Part shown: positions 15,138-23,392 of the stretch, in pieces
How the letters are laid out: each line of letters opens with the position of its first letter
How positions within the stretch are numbered: the first letter of the stretch is position 1
Program-made: the position numbers and the translations under genes
Source: Butyrivibrio proteoclasticus B316
GTDB taxonomy: Bacteria; Bacillota; Clostridia; Lachnospirales; Lachnospiraceae
Length of the DNA stretch: 30,980 nucleotides
Assembly (NCBI RefSeq): GCF_000145035.1
Contig: NC_014387.1
Coordinates: forward strand, 3,240,988 to 3,271,967
Reading direction: 5' to 3'
Notes under the pieces: model-generated
The model's database searches: none
Told to the model about the DNA's origin: nothing
The model's input: the letters and a program-made list of their open reading frames with translations, nothing else

Positions 15138-16217
15138 TTATTTCTCCTTTTTAATTCCAAGCACTGCCCACCTGAAAAACGGAATCCGTGAAATGATGGC
15201 ATATAGGCCATATCCGAAAGCAAATCCTGCCACAAGGCTTAAAATGTAGCATACAGGAGCAGGTAAGAGCCCCGGCTTAGCAAAGATCAGAGCCACTGAA
15301 GAGATTCCAAGGTAATGGAATACATATAATCCGAAGCTATGAGCTGACATCCATTTGGATAAAGAACCTGAAACATCCCCAAAGCGTGCCATCCCGGCCA
15401 GCATTGCCAGTGATCCAACGTATGCATCAAGCGCATATAAAAAGCCTCTGTTAATTGGCTTATCTGCATAGTTATCGCCAAAATACATGGCAGCAAAAGC
15501 CACACATATCACTACAGCCACCACTATCAAAGGCACTGCTATCTTCTTTATTCTCTCGATTACCTCATCATTTGAGAACACGAAATAGCCAAGCATGAAG
15601 AACACGAAATAAAATGCAATTCTGTAAACTGAAATAATAGGCATATTAAGAATCTGCGCTGCGCCCCAGATTGGAAAAACAAACATTGCAATCAGCCACA
15701 GTGGAGTCCTGGCCCCGGCTGCCAGCAGTTTCCCTTTTTCAATCTTTCTTATAGCTACTAGAAGCACGCTGTAAATCCACAGAAGATGCATAAACCAGAG
15801 CACTCCGCTTCCGGAGGCAACCATAATCAGATAGATAACAGGCTTCGGAACTCCCGCAGAGGCAAGCCCGTCAAAACCGCCTCCAAATGACATGCTCACA
15901 TACCCTTGAATGAATTGAAATACAAAAAGACCTATTGTTGATGGAACAAGAAGTTTCAAAGTTCTGGACTTTATGAACTCCTTATCCGAATGTGAATCCA
16001 AAGATAATCTGGCACTTATTCCGGAAACCACGAAAAGAACCGGCATAAACCATGGATAGACCAGATACTGATAAATGTCGTAATACTGAACCGGCAGATG
16101 TGTAATTTTTCCCAGACCGCCAAGAATGCCCTCAGCGTTATACATATATAACACATGATAGATTACAACGATGACGACAGTTATCCAGCGAATGTTGTCC
16201 AAATAGTGTTTTCTCAT
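15138..16217 (-). CDS. Acyltransferase family 3 membrane protein
   Basis: A 359-residue integral membrane protein with about ten membrane segments. It opens MRKHYLDNIRWITVVIVVIY, followed by HVLYMYNAEG. The early histidine and the R-W-x-x-V segment fit acyltransferase 3 (PF01757) O-acyltransferases, which modify cell-surface sugars or lipids. The acceptor cannot be told. No glycan genes are next to it. It shares a likely operon with the XRE-AbrB regulator. Confidence 0.88.
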   Translation of the reverse strand: MRKHYLDNIRWITVVIVVIYHVLYMYNAEGILGGLGKITHLPVQYYDIYQYLVYPWFMPVLFVVSGISARLSLDSHSDKEFIKSRTLKLLVPSTIGLFVFQFIQGYVSMSFGGGFDGLASAGVPKPVIYLIMVASGSGVLWFMHLLWIYSVLLVAIRKIEKGKLLAAGARTPLWLIAMFVFPIWGAAQILNMPIISVYRIAFYFVFFMLGYFVFSNDEVIERIKKIAVPLIVVAVVICVAFAAMYFGDNYADKPINRGFLYALDAYVGSLAMLAGMARFGDVSGSLSKWMSAHSFGLYVFHYLGISSVALIFAKPGLLPAPVCYILSLVAGFAFGYGLYAIISRIPFFRWAVLGIKKEK

Positions 16218-16326
16218 ACCAATCCCACCTTTGCAATTTATTTTAACATAATTCTATTGTGCAAATCAGCAGGTGTCCACCAATCAGTATTAACATTTAA
16301 GAAGCATTTATGTTAAGAATTGTTGC

Positions 16327-16422
16327 TTAAGCTTTCCCTGAAATGAGCACTGCCAAAACCGGAAATCCAATAACTGTAAACACCCGCTTGCCGATCAGTT
16401 TTCTCTTTACTTCAGATTCTCC
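16327..16422 (-). other. Possible C-terminal remnant of a membrane protein
   Basis: After the hydrolase (16407-17408), another frame reads KRKLIGKRVFTVIGFPVLAV then LISGKA and stop. It looks like a positively charged turn and one membrane helix at the end of a protein. There is no start codon with a ribosome site. It is either a decayed gene tail or chance. Confidence 0.2.
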
Positions 16423-17408
16423 TTAAAGAAGCTCTCCAACTTGTTAAAAGGAATATAATCCTTATCACCGCCATCATATAAATCTGTATGTACAGCATCA
16501 GGAATTATCATAAGTTCCTTGTTATCTGCATACTTGCTGTCTCTGATCATATCTGCATAAGCATCTTTTGAGAAATAACATGAGTGTGCCTTTTCTCCAT
16601 GGACAAGTAAAACTGCACTTCTGATTTCATTGCTGTACTTAAGGATTGGTTGATTAACGAAAGACTCACAACCGATCACGTTCCAGCCGCCGTTGGAATT
16701 AAGACTTCTCTTGTGGTAACCTCTGTCGGTCTTGTAGTAGTCATAGTAATCTTTTACAAAGAAAGGTGCATCCTCCGGAAGTGGATCTACTACTCCGCCG
16801 CCAAGCTTATATTCATCAGCCTTAAGGTCCTCCAGTCTCTGCGCGCACATAGCTGCCTTATGCTGATATCTTGCTTCTTCACTGTCCTCTGAATCAAAAT
16901 ATCCCTTGGCATTTACTCTTGTCATGTCATACATTGTCATTGCAGCGGTAGCCTTGATCCTTGTATCAAGAGCTGCTGTGTTAATTGACATTCCGCCCCA
17001 TCCACAAATACCAATGATTCCGATTCTGTCAGGATCAACCTTCTCATTTAAAGAAAGGAAATCTACTGCCGCCATGAAGTCTTCTGTATTGATATCAGGA
17101 GATGCCATGTATCTCACATTTCCACCGGACTCTCCTGTAAATGAGGGATCAAATGCTATTGTTAAAAATCCTCTCTCTGCCATTGTCTGTGCATAAAGAC
17201 CAGAACACTGCTCCTTAACTGCGCCAAAAGGTCCACATACTGCAATGGCTGGGAGCTTACCCTCTGCATCTTTAGGAACATACATATCTGCTGCCAGGGT
17301 GATTCCATATCTGTTTACAAATGTTACTTTACTGTGGTCAACCTTATCTCTTTTCTTAAAGGTCTTATCCCACTCTGTTACAAGGTTTAGTTCTTCTTTT
17401 CTGATCAT
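16407..17408 (-). CDS. Alpha/beta hydrolase with Cys nucleophile elbow
   Basis: A 333-residue hydrolase starting at the ATG at 17408. GGAGG lies eight bases upstream, and the ATG at 17432 only overlaps the previous stop. The nucleophile elbow is G-I-C-G-W-G-G with C135, as in dienelactone hydrolase-like enzymes where Cys replaces Ser. The catalytic His is probably H306 in IPDAVHTDLYDGG. A FDPSFTGESGG oxyanion-side loop precedes the elbow. Relatives are the DLH/YcjY-type hydrolases of unknown substrate. It follows a 71-residue coiled-coil protein and is divergent from a LysR gene, which probably controls both. Confidence 0.88.
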   Translation of the reverse strand: MIRKEELNLVTEWDKTFKKRDKVDHSKVTFVNRYGITLAADMYVPKDAEGKLPAIAVCGPFGAVKEQCSGLYAQTMAERGFLTIAFDPSFTGESGGNVRYMASPDINTEDFMAAVDFLSLNEKVDPDRIGIIGICGWGGMSINTAALDTRIKATAAMTMYDMTRVNAKGYFDSEDSEEARYQHKAAMCAQRLEDLKADEYKLGGGVVDPLPEDAPFFVKDYYDYYKTDRGYHKRSLNSNGGWNVIGCESFVNQPILKYSNEIRSAVLLVHGEKAHSCYFSKDAYADMIRDSKYADNKELMIIPDAVHTDLYDGGDKDYIPFNKLESFFKENLK

Positions 17409-17428
17409 TTTACATTCCTCCGTTTTAA

Positions 17429-17644
17429 TCATTTCTCTTTTTGAATCTGTCGTATCAAAAAATCCATGTTGTCTACTTTTTTCTGGCTGTCATGAAGTTC
17501 ATCCATGAGGTGACATCGGCATTTCCTGAGATCTCGAAGAAGTGTATCTGTATCCCCTTCTTCATACATCTTTTTCATAAAGCTTATTTCTTTCTCATTG
17601 CAGCCCATGTCTGAAAGGCTTTCAAGAATCTTTTCTGTATCCAT
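17429..17644 (-). CDS. Small helical protein, unknown function
   Basis: A 71-residue protein rich in charged residues and predicted mostly helical. It has three parts: a first helix MDTEKILESLSDMG, a CNEKEISFMKKMYEEGD segment, and a last amphipathic helix. Three Cys are present (CRC in the middle). AGGAG lies upstream. Its stop overlaps an in-frame ATG of the hydrolase (ATGA at 17432), giving a two-gene unit divergent from the LysR gene. It resembles no domain I can name. Confidence 0.75.
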   Translation of the reverse strand: MDTEKILESLSDMGCNEKEISFMKKMYEEGDTDTLLRDLRKCRCHLMDELHDSQKKVDNMDFLIRQIQKEK

Positions 17645-17707
17645 CTTTTTGCTCCTTCTGACTTCATAGTAAATCCTTGACCAGGTTTTCGCTAATGAAT
17701 AAAATAA

Positions 17708-17719
17708 ATATCATGATAT
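17708..17719. promoter_or_regulatory. 12-bp palindrome in the LysR/hydrolase gap
   Basis: ATATCATGATAT is a perfect palindrome midway between the divergent starts, where a LysR regulator would be expected to bind (AT-N-AT type dyad). The binding is inferred. Confidence 0.4.
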
Positions 17720-17765
17720 TCGTTTTTGGAATAACATTTAAAATGTCAGCTTTATGGAGGTTTTC

Positions 17766-18638
17766 ATGGAAATAAAAAATCTCAGATATTTTCTTGCAGT
17801 TGCAAGGGAAGAAAATATGTCAAAGGCTGCTGAGCAGCTTCATGTATCACAGCCTACTCTTTCAAAGACATTAAAATCATTAGAGGAAGAACTTGGGAAG
17901 AAACTGTTTGTAAGGCACAGTTTCAGCATTTCGCTTACGGACGAAGGGATGCTTCTACGTGATCGTGCTCAGGATCTTGTGGCTATGTCAGATAAGATAG
18001 AACAGGAATTTAATTCCCTGGATGATATAACAGGTGGGTATATTTATTTTGGACTGGCTGAGAGCTATCAGATAAGATATCTTGCCAGAGAGATCTATAA
18101 GTTAAAAGAAAAATACCCCAACTTCACTTATCATATAACCAGCGGAGATACTGAGCAGGTTACTGAAAAGCTTGATAAGGGTATTTTAGACTTTGCTGTA
18201 CTATGTGAAACACCAGACAGCAATAAATATGAATATGTAAAATTCCCGGAAGCTGATGTGTGGGGAGCAATCATGCCTTCATCTCATCCCCTCGCCAGGA
18301 AAAAGTCCATCCGGGTCTCTGACCTGATAGGACAACCTCTATTTGTCTCTGAACAGAGCTGGAACAATGAAATCAAAGCGTGGGCCAAAGACAGATTTAA
18401 TGAGCTTAAACTTGAAGGCTCTTTTAGACTTTCCTATAACGGCTCTGTATTTGCAAGGGAAAACCTTGGAATACTTCTTACATTTAAAGATCTGATAAAT
18501 ACCGAAGGAACTGACATGGTATTTAAGCCTCTTTCACCGGAACTGAAATCAGAGCTATATCTCATTTGGAATAAGTATCAGACCTTTACTCCTATTGCTG
18601 AAAAGTTTCTGGAGCAGATAAAAAAGGCTTTCAAATAA
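17766..18638 (+). CDS. LysR family transcriptional regulator
   Basis: A 290-residue LysR protein starting at the ATG at 17766. GGAGG (17756-17760) lies five bases before it and overlaps the alternative ATG at 17754. The winged helix is textbook: MEIKNLRYFLAVAREENMSK, then AAEQLHVSQPTLSKTLKSLE. The effector domain (residues 90-290) is of standard length. It is divergent from the small helical protein and hydrolase, with a palindrome in the gap, so it likely regulates them and itself. The effector is unknown. Confidence 0.92.
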   Translation: MEIKNLRYFLAVAREENMSKAAEQLHVSQPTLSKTLKSLEEELGKKLFVRHSFSISLTDEGMLLRDRAQDLVAMSDKIEQEFNSLDDITGGYIYFGLAESYQIRYLAREIYKLKEKYPNFTYHITSGDTEQVTEKLDKGILDFAVLCETPDSNKYEYVKFPEADVWGAIMPSSHPLARKKSIRVSDLIGQPLFVSEQSWNNEIKAWAKDRFNELKLEGSFRLSYNGSVFARENLGILLTFKDLINTEGTDMVFKPLSPELKSELYLIWNKYQTFTPIAEKFLEQIKKAFK

Positions 18639-18690
18639 TTTACGTGTTGTTGAGAAAAATTATCACTTGTTAGTCGCTTCTACAATCCTT

Positions 18691-18780
18691 TTACTGATTT
18701 ATAATTAGGGCAAATGCTGATGCCGAACCAACAAATCCACAACCTACTACTGCTACTTTTCTTTCGTTTAATGTTGCCAT
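18691..18780 (-). pseudogene. ldh: N-terminal stump of L-lactate dehydrogenase
   Basis: ATG at 18780 follows AAGGAGG at a good distance. The 29-residue frame reads MATLNERKVAVVGCGFVGSA then SAFALIINQ and stops. The first 24 residues match the start of L-lactate/malate dehydrogenases, with the NAD-binding G-x-G-x-x-G turn (GCGFVGS). The rest of the roughly 315-residue enzyme is gone. The promoter and ribosome site still look intact, so a short peptide may be made. I see no clear LDH sequence in the 52 bases that follow. Confidence 0.7.
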
Positions 18781-18861
18781 AGTGTGCCTCCTTATCTTTC
18801 ACTATATTAAGTATAAACTCATTTGTCTGAACATTACGCCAAAAAATGTTTGTTGGGAAAT

Positions 18862-19632
18862 TTAATCAAGTACCTCTCCGTTACGAGATATGGTTATAAC
18901 CTGCCAGGGAAGGAACTTTCCACTGTTCTTAATAGCATTCTCTGCGGCCCTCTGTAGTCCTCCGCAGCATGGAACTTCCATCCTTACTATGGTCACGCTG
19001 ACGATATCATTATTTGATATGATTTCTGTCAGTTTTTCTGTGTAGTCGCCATCATCCAACTTTGGGCATCCTATCATTGTAACTTTGCCCTTCATAAACT
19101 CCTCATGCATGTTTGCATAGGCGTATGCTGTGCAGTCAGCTGCAATGAGGAGCTTTGCCCCACTATAAAAATCTGCCTGCGTCGGCAAAAGTTTTATCTG
19201 ACATGGCCATTGCATTAATCTTGATGGATGAGTGCTCATTCTTGAAATCACGTCCTGACTGGGAGCATTTTCTTCCTGGTTACCGCTCTTGAGCATCATA
19301 AATCTTGACCCCGGGCATCCATGCCCGGCGGCATGTTGTTCCATTTCATTCATCATCTTGTTCTCACACTGATGCATATCTTTTACAATCCCTTTCTTTT
19401 CCTGCGCTTCCTTTACTGCAGCCTCATCATAAGCAGGCGCTTCCCTTTCTTCAAAAGAAATCGCTCCCATAGGACATCCCGGTAAACAGTCCCCAAATCC
19501 ATCGCAGAAGTTCTCTCTTACCAGCTTTGCTTTTCCGTTCACAATATCAATAGCCCCTTCGTGGCATGCACTGGCACAAATACCACATCCATTGCACTTT
19601 TCTTCGTCGATCTTTATTATCTTTCTTACCAT
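18862..19632 (-). CDS. 4Fe-4S ferredoxin-type protein
   Basis: A 256-residue cytoplasmic protein. The N-terminal 60 residues carry one full cluster motif (C13, C16, C19, C23 in CNGCGICASACHEGAI). A second site is reduced to three cysteines (C43, C49, C53 in CDGFGDCLPGCPMG). A middle HGCPGS motif and a C-terminal domain with AADCTAYAYANMHEE, IGCPKLDD and VPCCGGL follow. This architecture is common next to Crp/Fnr regulators in clostridia, often linked with anaerobic nitrosative stress, but its activity is not established to my knowledge. It is divergent from the Crp/Fnr gene at 19740. Confidence 0.85.
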   Translation of the reverse strand: MVRKIIKIDEEKCNGCGICASACHEGAIDIVNGKAKLVRENFCDGFGDCLPGCPMGAISFEEREAPAYDEAAVKEAQEKKGIVKDMHQCENKMMNEMEQHAAGHGCPGSRFMMLKSGNQEENAPSQDVISRMSTHPSRLMQWPCQIKLLPTQADFYSGAKLLIAADCTAYAYANMHEEFMKGKVTMIGCPKLDDGDYTEKLTEIISNNDIVSVTIVRMEVPCCGGLQRAAENAIKNSGKFLPWQVITISRNGEVLD

Positions 19633-19667
19633 CTTTAAACCTCTCTGTTCTTAGCTTTAACCTTGTT

Positions 19668-19709
19668 CTGATGGTATCAGTGTAATATACTATTCATAAC
19701 ATGTATGTT
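19668..19709. promoter_or_regulatory. Two dyads in the Crp/Fnr-ferredoxin gap
   Basis: CTGAT-GGT-ATCAG at 19668-19680 and AACAT-GT-ATGTT at 19698-19709 are inverted repeats between the divergent genes. The second has the size and symmetry of a Crp/Fnr-family half-site pair and is the better candidate for the neighbouring regulator. Confidence 0.45.
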
Positions 19710-19739
19710 GTTTAAACCACATTTCAGGAGAAATTATTT

Positions 19740-20402
19740 ATGAATCTTGAAGATATAGAAAAAAGCAGACTATTCCAGGGAATGACAACAAAAGAGCTAT
19801 CCTCGTGCCTTGACTTCCTGGATGCAAAGGAAAAGAGATTCCGAAAAGATGATGTGATTCTCCACGCCGGAGAACAGACTTCCAAAATAGGCATGGTGCT
19901 TTCTGGAAGTGTTACTGTTGAAAGCAATGACATCTGGGGCAACCGTACTGTATTAAGCCATGTGGGAAAGAACCAGTACTTTGCCGAGGCCTATGCTCTT
20001 CTTGGTGAAGTCCTTCTGGTTGATGTCAGAGCAAATGAGGAAAGCCGCATTCTCTTTTGCAATATAAAGAATCTTCTTGAAGATAGCAAAAAGAGCTCTC
20101 CCTGGAAGGAAAAGCTCCTAAAAAATATACTTATCATCTCATCACAGAAGAACCTTGTCCTCTCCGGACGTAGCTTTTATACTTCTTCCAAGAGCTGCCG
20201 CGGACGCCTCATGTCATATCTCAATGCCATTGCACTGCAGTCTGACTCCAGAGAATTTGATATTCCCTTCAACAGACAACAACTTGCTGATTATCTGAAC
20301 CTTGAGCGCACCAATATGTCAAAAGAACTCTCACGCATGCAAGATGAAGGGCTTATAGAGTATAGGAAATGTCATTTCAAGCTTCTTAAGGCTGATTCCT
20401 AG
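19740..20402 (+). CDS. Crp/Fnr family transcriptional regulator
   Basis: A 220-residue regulator. Residues 10-125 form a cyclic-nucleotide-type sensor barrel (ILHAGEQTSKIGMVLSGSV). Residues 150-220 form a winged helix with the recognition segment FNRQQLADYLNLERTNMSKE. It has no Cys cluster for Fe-S sensing in the N-terminus, which speaks against a classical Fnr. A haem or small-molecule sensing type such as HcpR is possible. Its start is preceded by AGGAG. The divergent ferredoxin-like gene and palindrome indicate a local two-gene regulon. Confidence 0.88.
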   Translation: MNLEDIEKSRLFQGMTTKELSSCLDFLDAKEKRFRKDDVILHAGEQTSKIGMVLSGSVTVESNDIWGNRTVLSHVGKNQYFAEAYALLGEVLLVDVRANEESRILFCNIKNLLEDSKKSSPWKEKLLKNILIISSQKNLVLSGRSFYTSSKSCRGRLMSYLNAIALQSDSREFDIPFNRQQLADYLNLERTNMSKELSRMQDEGLIEYRKCHFKLLKADS

Positions 20403-20588
20403 ATGGCTTAATAATGTATTAAATGCTGGAAAGACAGGTAATACAAGGTGAAATAAATAATTCATTTCAACGCAGAGTTTTTTAATAATAATTTCAGAGA
20501 TATTTACTTATGAGAATTTGCGTAATTTAGTAAAATAGTTGTGGCAATCTAGTTAACACAAACCATTTATCTCAGGAGGTAATTATCA

Positions 20589-22124
20589 ATGAATAAAAAG
20601 TCTGCTTTTGAAGTATACCTGTCTGCGGTTTTTAAATGGGGTATTACTGCACTGGTATCGGCCTGTATGTTTGCTACAGCAATGTTCATAGTAGAAAAGA
20701 CAATTGGCTTTTATCAGGTTATCCCTTGGATCGCAGTAATAATTTTCGGTATCATGGATGTGTGTTTCTTTATTACAGGAATGCTGATTCTTAAGTCTTC
20801 ATTTGATGAAGATGGATATTTAAAAGATGGAAAACTACAAATAGGAAAGATTTTCTGCTCAGTTGTTCTTATCCTTCAGTGGAACTACATTATTTACATG
20901 GTTCCGACCAGAACATTCTGGGGATTTTTATGTTTCTTCCTGATACTTATCGGATTCTTTATGGATATTAAGCTACTGTCCGTTACTGGCAGTATTTGTA
21001 TTGTTTCTATGTTTATTGCATGGTTTGTCAGAGGCACAGCTCTTTTGCCAGTAAAAGACGAACTCTTTATTACAGATGTAATCATGTGTGTTGTAGGCCT
21101 TGTGCTTTCGTTAGCCGGCCTTGTAATGTTCTTATTCTTTGTTTCATACTTTTTGATTACTGCCAAAAAGGATGAGCTTGAAGAGAACAACAGGCGTGTT
21201 ACAGGTGTTATGGATGCTGTTCGTTCAATATCTTCCAAGATGGTAACTGCAGGAACAACTCTTTTGGATATCTCATCAAGTGAGAGCGCTTCAGCAGAAG
21301 AGCTATCAGCAACAAGTGATGAGCTTGTTAAAAACAGTAATATTCTTGGTAATAAAGCAGATGAGAGTATGGCAAACTTGTCAGAGCTTAATGATTGCGC
21401 AAGCATTGTAGAAGAAAATGTTGAGACTGTTGAGAAGACATCTGACAACCTTCTTAAGAAGTCAAAAGAAAATGAGAAATCATTAAATGATCTTCAGGGA
21501 ATAAATTCGGAAGTTTCTGATTCTATGGCAGTTACAACAGATATTGCAGACAGACTTCTAAAGGCAGTAGAAGAAATTGGAACAACGCTTGAACTTATTC
21601 AGGGAATTTCGTCATCAACAAGCCTTCTTGCTCTTAATGCTTCAATTGAGGCCGCAAGAGCGGGTGATGCTGGAAAGGGATTTGCTGTTGTAGCAACTGA
21701 AGTTGGTAAGCTTGCAGAAAACACGCAGAGCTCACTTAAGGACGTTGGTGCAATAATTGAAAGAGTTCAGAAGAATGTAGAAGAGATTACAGGACAGGTT
21801 GAGATAAATGCCAATAAGCTTGCTGAACAGAATGAACAGTTTAAGACAGTATTTGGCGACATAAGTGAAATGACTACAATGCTGAATGATTCGGTTAATG
21901 CAATTGAAGAGATGAATGAGGCACATAAACGCCAGTCAGAAATCATCAAAAAAACTGTTGAGATTAACCAGAATATCGCAGAGAGTATCCGAAGTGAGAA
22001 CGAGCAGTTTGTGGCTATCAGTACCATGGCTGGAAATAATGCTACAAATACTGAACATGTTGCACAGCAGGCTAGTGCAATCAATGACATGGTTGATGAA
22101 ATTAATCGTCTTCTAAATAATTAA
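20589..22124 (+). CDS. Methyl-accepting chemotaxis protein with six-TM N-terminus
   Basis: A 511-residue chemoreceptor. The first 190 residues hold about six membrane segments (near 16-35, 45-67, 88-104, 110-128, 131-148 and 166-191) with very short loops, so there is no usual extracellular sensor. The rest is a cytoplasmic coiled-coil signalling domain whose hairpin tip reads [20 protein letters not shown] then [16 protein letters not shown]. It should control a CheA kinase and sense something at or within the membrane. CAGGAGG precedes the ATG. No other chemotaxis gene is nearby. A bidirectional terminator follows. Confidence 0.92.
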   Translation: MNKKSAFEVYLSAVFKWGITALVSACMFATAMFIVEKTIGFYQVIPWIAVIIFGIMDVCFFITGMLILKSSFDEDGYLKDGKLQIGKIFCSVVLILQWNYIIYMVPTRTFWGFLCFFLILIGFFMDIKLLSVTGSICIVSMFIAWFVRGTALLPVKDELFITDVIMCVVGLVLSLAGLVMFLFFVSYFLITAKKDELEENNRRVTGVMDAVRSISSKMVTAGTTLLDISSSESASAEELSATSDELVKNSNILGNKADESMANLSELNDCASIVEENVETVEKTSDNLLKKSKENEKSLNDLQGINSEVSDSMAVTTDIADRLLKAVEEIGTTLELIQGISSSTSLLALNASIEAARAGDAGKGFAVVATEVGKLAENTQSSLKDVGAIIERVQKNVEEITGQVEINANKLAEQNEQFKTVFGDISEMTTMLNDSVNAIEEMNEAHKRQSEIIKKTVEINQNIAESIRSENEQFVAISTMAGNNATNTEHVAQQASAINDMVDEINRLLNN

Positions 22125-22139
22125 AAAGATGTGAGTGTC

Positions 22140-22181
22140 AAAAGACTGTGCCTTCTAAAAAAGAGGGCACAGTCTTTTTTT
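22140..22181. terminator. Bidirectional terminator between chemoreceptor and deformylase
   Basis: GACTGTGCC (22144-22152) pairs with GGCACAGTC (22166-22174), flanked by an A-run on the left and a T7 run on the right. It serves the convergent genes on both sides. Confidence 0.85.
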
Positions 22182-22208
22182 ATTTACATCTCTATCCTAT
22201 GTAAACGC

Positions 22209-22619
22209 TCAAATGAGGATTCCCTCAAAATGGTCGATCTCATGCTGGATTATCTGAGCTGTGAAGTCCTTGTACTTCCCATGCTGAGGCTTGAAGTCCT
22301 GATCAAGATAATCCACCTCGATTTCCTTATATCTGGTGCAGGGTCTTACGCCCTCAAGGGACAGGCAGCTCTCCTCTGTCTGATACTCCCCACTCTTCTT
22401 GGTAATTTCAGGATTAACCATCGCAAAATGGAATGGTCCCATAGCCACTACGATTATTCTTTTCTTAACGCCAATCATGTTGGCAGCCATACCAACACAT
22501 CTATCCTGGTTGGCTCTTAATGTATCAAGGAGATCCTGAATTACCTGCTTGTCAGCCTCTGTTGCAGGCTCTGACTTCTGTTGCAGAAAAAACGGATCTT
22601 TAACTATCTGCTTAACCAT
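22209..22619 (-). CDS. def: Peptide deformylase-like protein
   Basis: A 136-residue, short deformylase-type metalloenzyme. Motif 2 (EESCLSLEG) and motif 3 (QHEIDHFEG) carry the Cys and two His metal ligands and the catalytic Glu. Motif 1 is GMAANMIGV, where the usual Gln of G-x-G-x-A-A-x-Q is Met, which is atypical. The enzyme would remove the formyl group from new N-termini, or act on other formyl-peptides if the Met change alters specificity. The start overlaps the HNH gene by eight bases, so the two are translated together. Confidence 0.85.
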   Translation of the reverse strand: MVKQIVKDPFFLQQKSEPATEADKQVIQDLLDTLRANQDRCVGMAANMIGVKKRIIVVAMGPFHFAMVNPEITKKSGEYQTEESCLSLEGVRPCTRYKEIEVDYLDQDFKPQHGKYKDFTAQIIQHEIDHFEGILI

Positions 22620-22932
22620 TGCTTATCCTCTCCCATTCTGCTTTATATTCATTAGCACTCGCGCAGAATACGCAATTAAGGTACGGATAGTATTCTTCAA
22701 CAGCCACTATCCTTGAGCCTTTCTGCTTATTACAATTCTTGCACAGCGGAAGAAGATTTCTCTCATCATCTGTTCCGCCTCTGTACTTTGGTATAAAATG
22801 CTCTATAGTGGCCTTCTCAAAAGGAATAGGTCTTCCACAGCGAGCACACACTCCATCCGTCTTGCCAAGAACTATACGCTTAATCTCAGCTTTTCTTTGC
22901 TTCTGTCCCCTCATACGCACCCCCAAGCACAT
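22612..22932 (-). CDS. HNH endonuclease domain protein
   Basis: A 106-residue protein with a C-A-R-C zinc pair near residue 30, then IEHFIPKYRGGTDDERNLLP and LCKNCNKQKGS, a complete HNH core (E-H, N, and the second zinc pair). The C-terminus YYPYLNCVFCASANEYKAEW adds two Cys. Start 22932 has GGTGG upstream. ATG 22914 (MRGQKQRK), with GGGGG closer, is an equally good choice. In chromosomal settings such short HNH proteins are often of unknown purpose, and the domain is not proof of activity. It overlaps the deformylase gene. Confidence 0.82.
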   Translation of the reverse strand: MCLGVRMRGQKQRKAEIKRIVLGKTDGVCARCGRPIPFEKATIEHFIPKYRGGTDDERNLLPLCKNCNKQKGSRIVAVEEYYPYLNCVFCASANEYKAEWERISNG

Positions 22933-22945
22933 TTACCATCCACCA

Positions 22946-23359
22946 TTAAATTACCATAATCAGCGTCCCTGCTCCGATCAGCACACAACCGATCAAAGAC
23001 TTTGCTGTGAACTCCTCATGTAAAAAGACAAATGCCAGCACCAGCGTAATAACAACACTCAGCTTATCGATAGGCACAACTTTCGAAGCTTCCCCCATCT
23101 GCAGAGCTTTGTAGTAGCATAGCCAGGATGCACCGGTAGCAAGTCCTGACAGAATCAAAAAGATCCAGTTCTTTCTGCCGATTGAACTTAAACCGCCCTG
23201 AGCACTCGTAATGAACACCATAACCCAGGCCATCACCCCAACAACGCAGGTTCTTATCGCTGTAGCCAGATTAGAATCAACTCCCTCAATGCCGACCTTG
23301 GCAAGTATTGATGTCAGTGCTGCAAACACCGCTGATAGAATTGCAAATAAAAACCACAT
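22946..23359 (-). CDS. EamA/DMT-type transporter, half size
   Basis: A 137-residue membrane protein with four to five helices, equal to one EamA repeat. Full EamA transporters have two repeats and about 300 residues. It opens MWFLFAILSAVFAALTSILA and ends with FLHEEFTAKSLIGCVLIGAG. The length and intact ends fit the known single-repeat subgroup that works as a dimer. The substrate is unknown. It lies just after the HNH gene's start in the map and may be its upstream operon partner (13 bases). Confidence 0.85.
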   Translation of the reverse strand: MWFLFAILSAVFAALTSILAKVGIEGVDSNLATAIRTCVVGVMAWVMVFITSAQGGLSSIGRKNWIFLILSGLATGASWLCYYKALQMGEASKVVPIDKLSVVITLVLAFVFLHEEFTAKSLIGCVLIGAGTLIMVI

Positions 23360-23392
23360 ATCTTCTACACCCCAATAAGATTTTTCTCTATG

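Noticed and set aside
20403..20588. Riboswitch or SigD promoter before the chemoreceptor
   Set aside because: The only dyad is a weak TGAAAT/ATTTCA and no SigD consensus is visible. The stretch is AT-rich with nothing else supportable.
21767..22090. Minus-strand frames inside the chemoreceptor gene
   Set aside because: They are shadows of a conserved coiled-coil gene and have no start signals.
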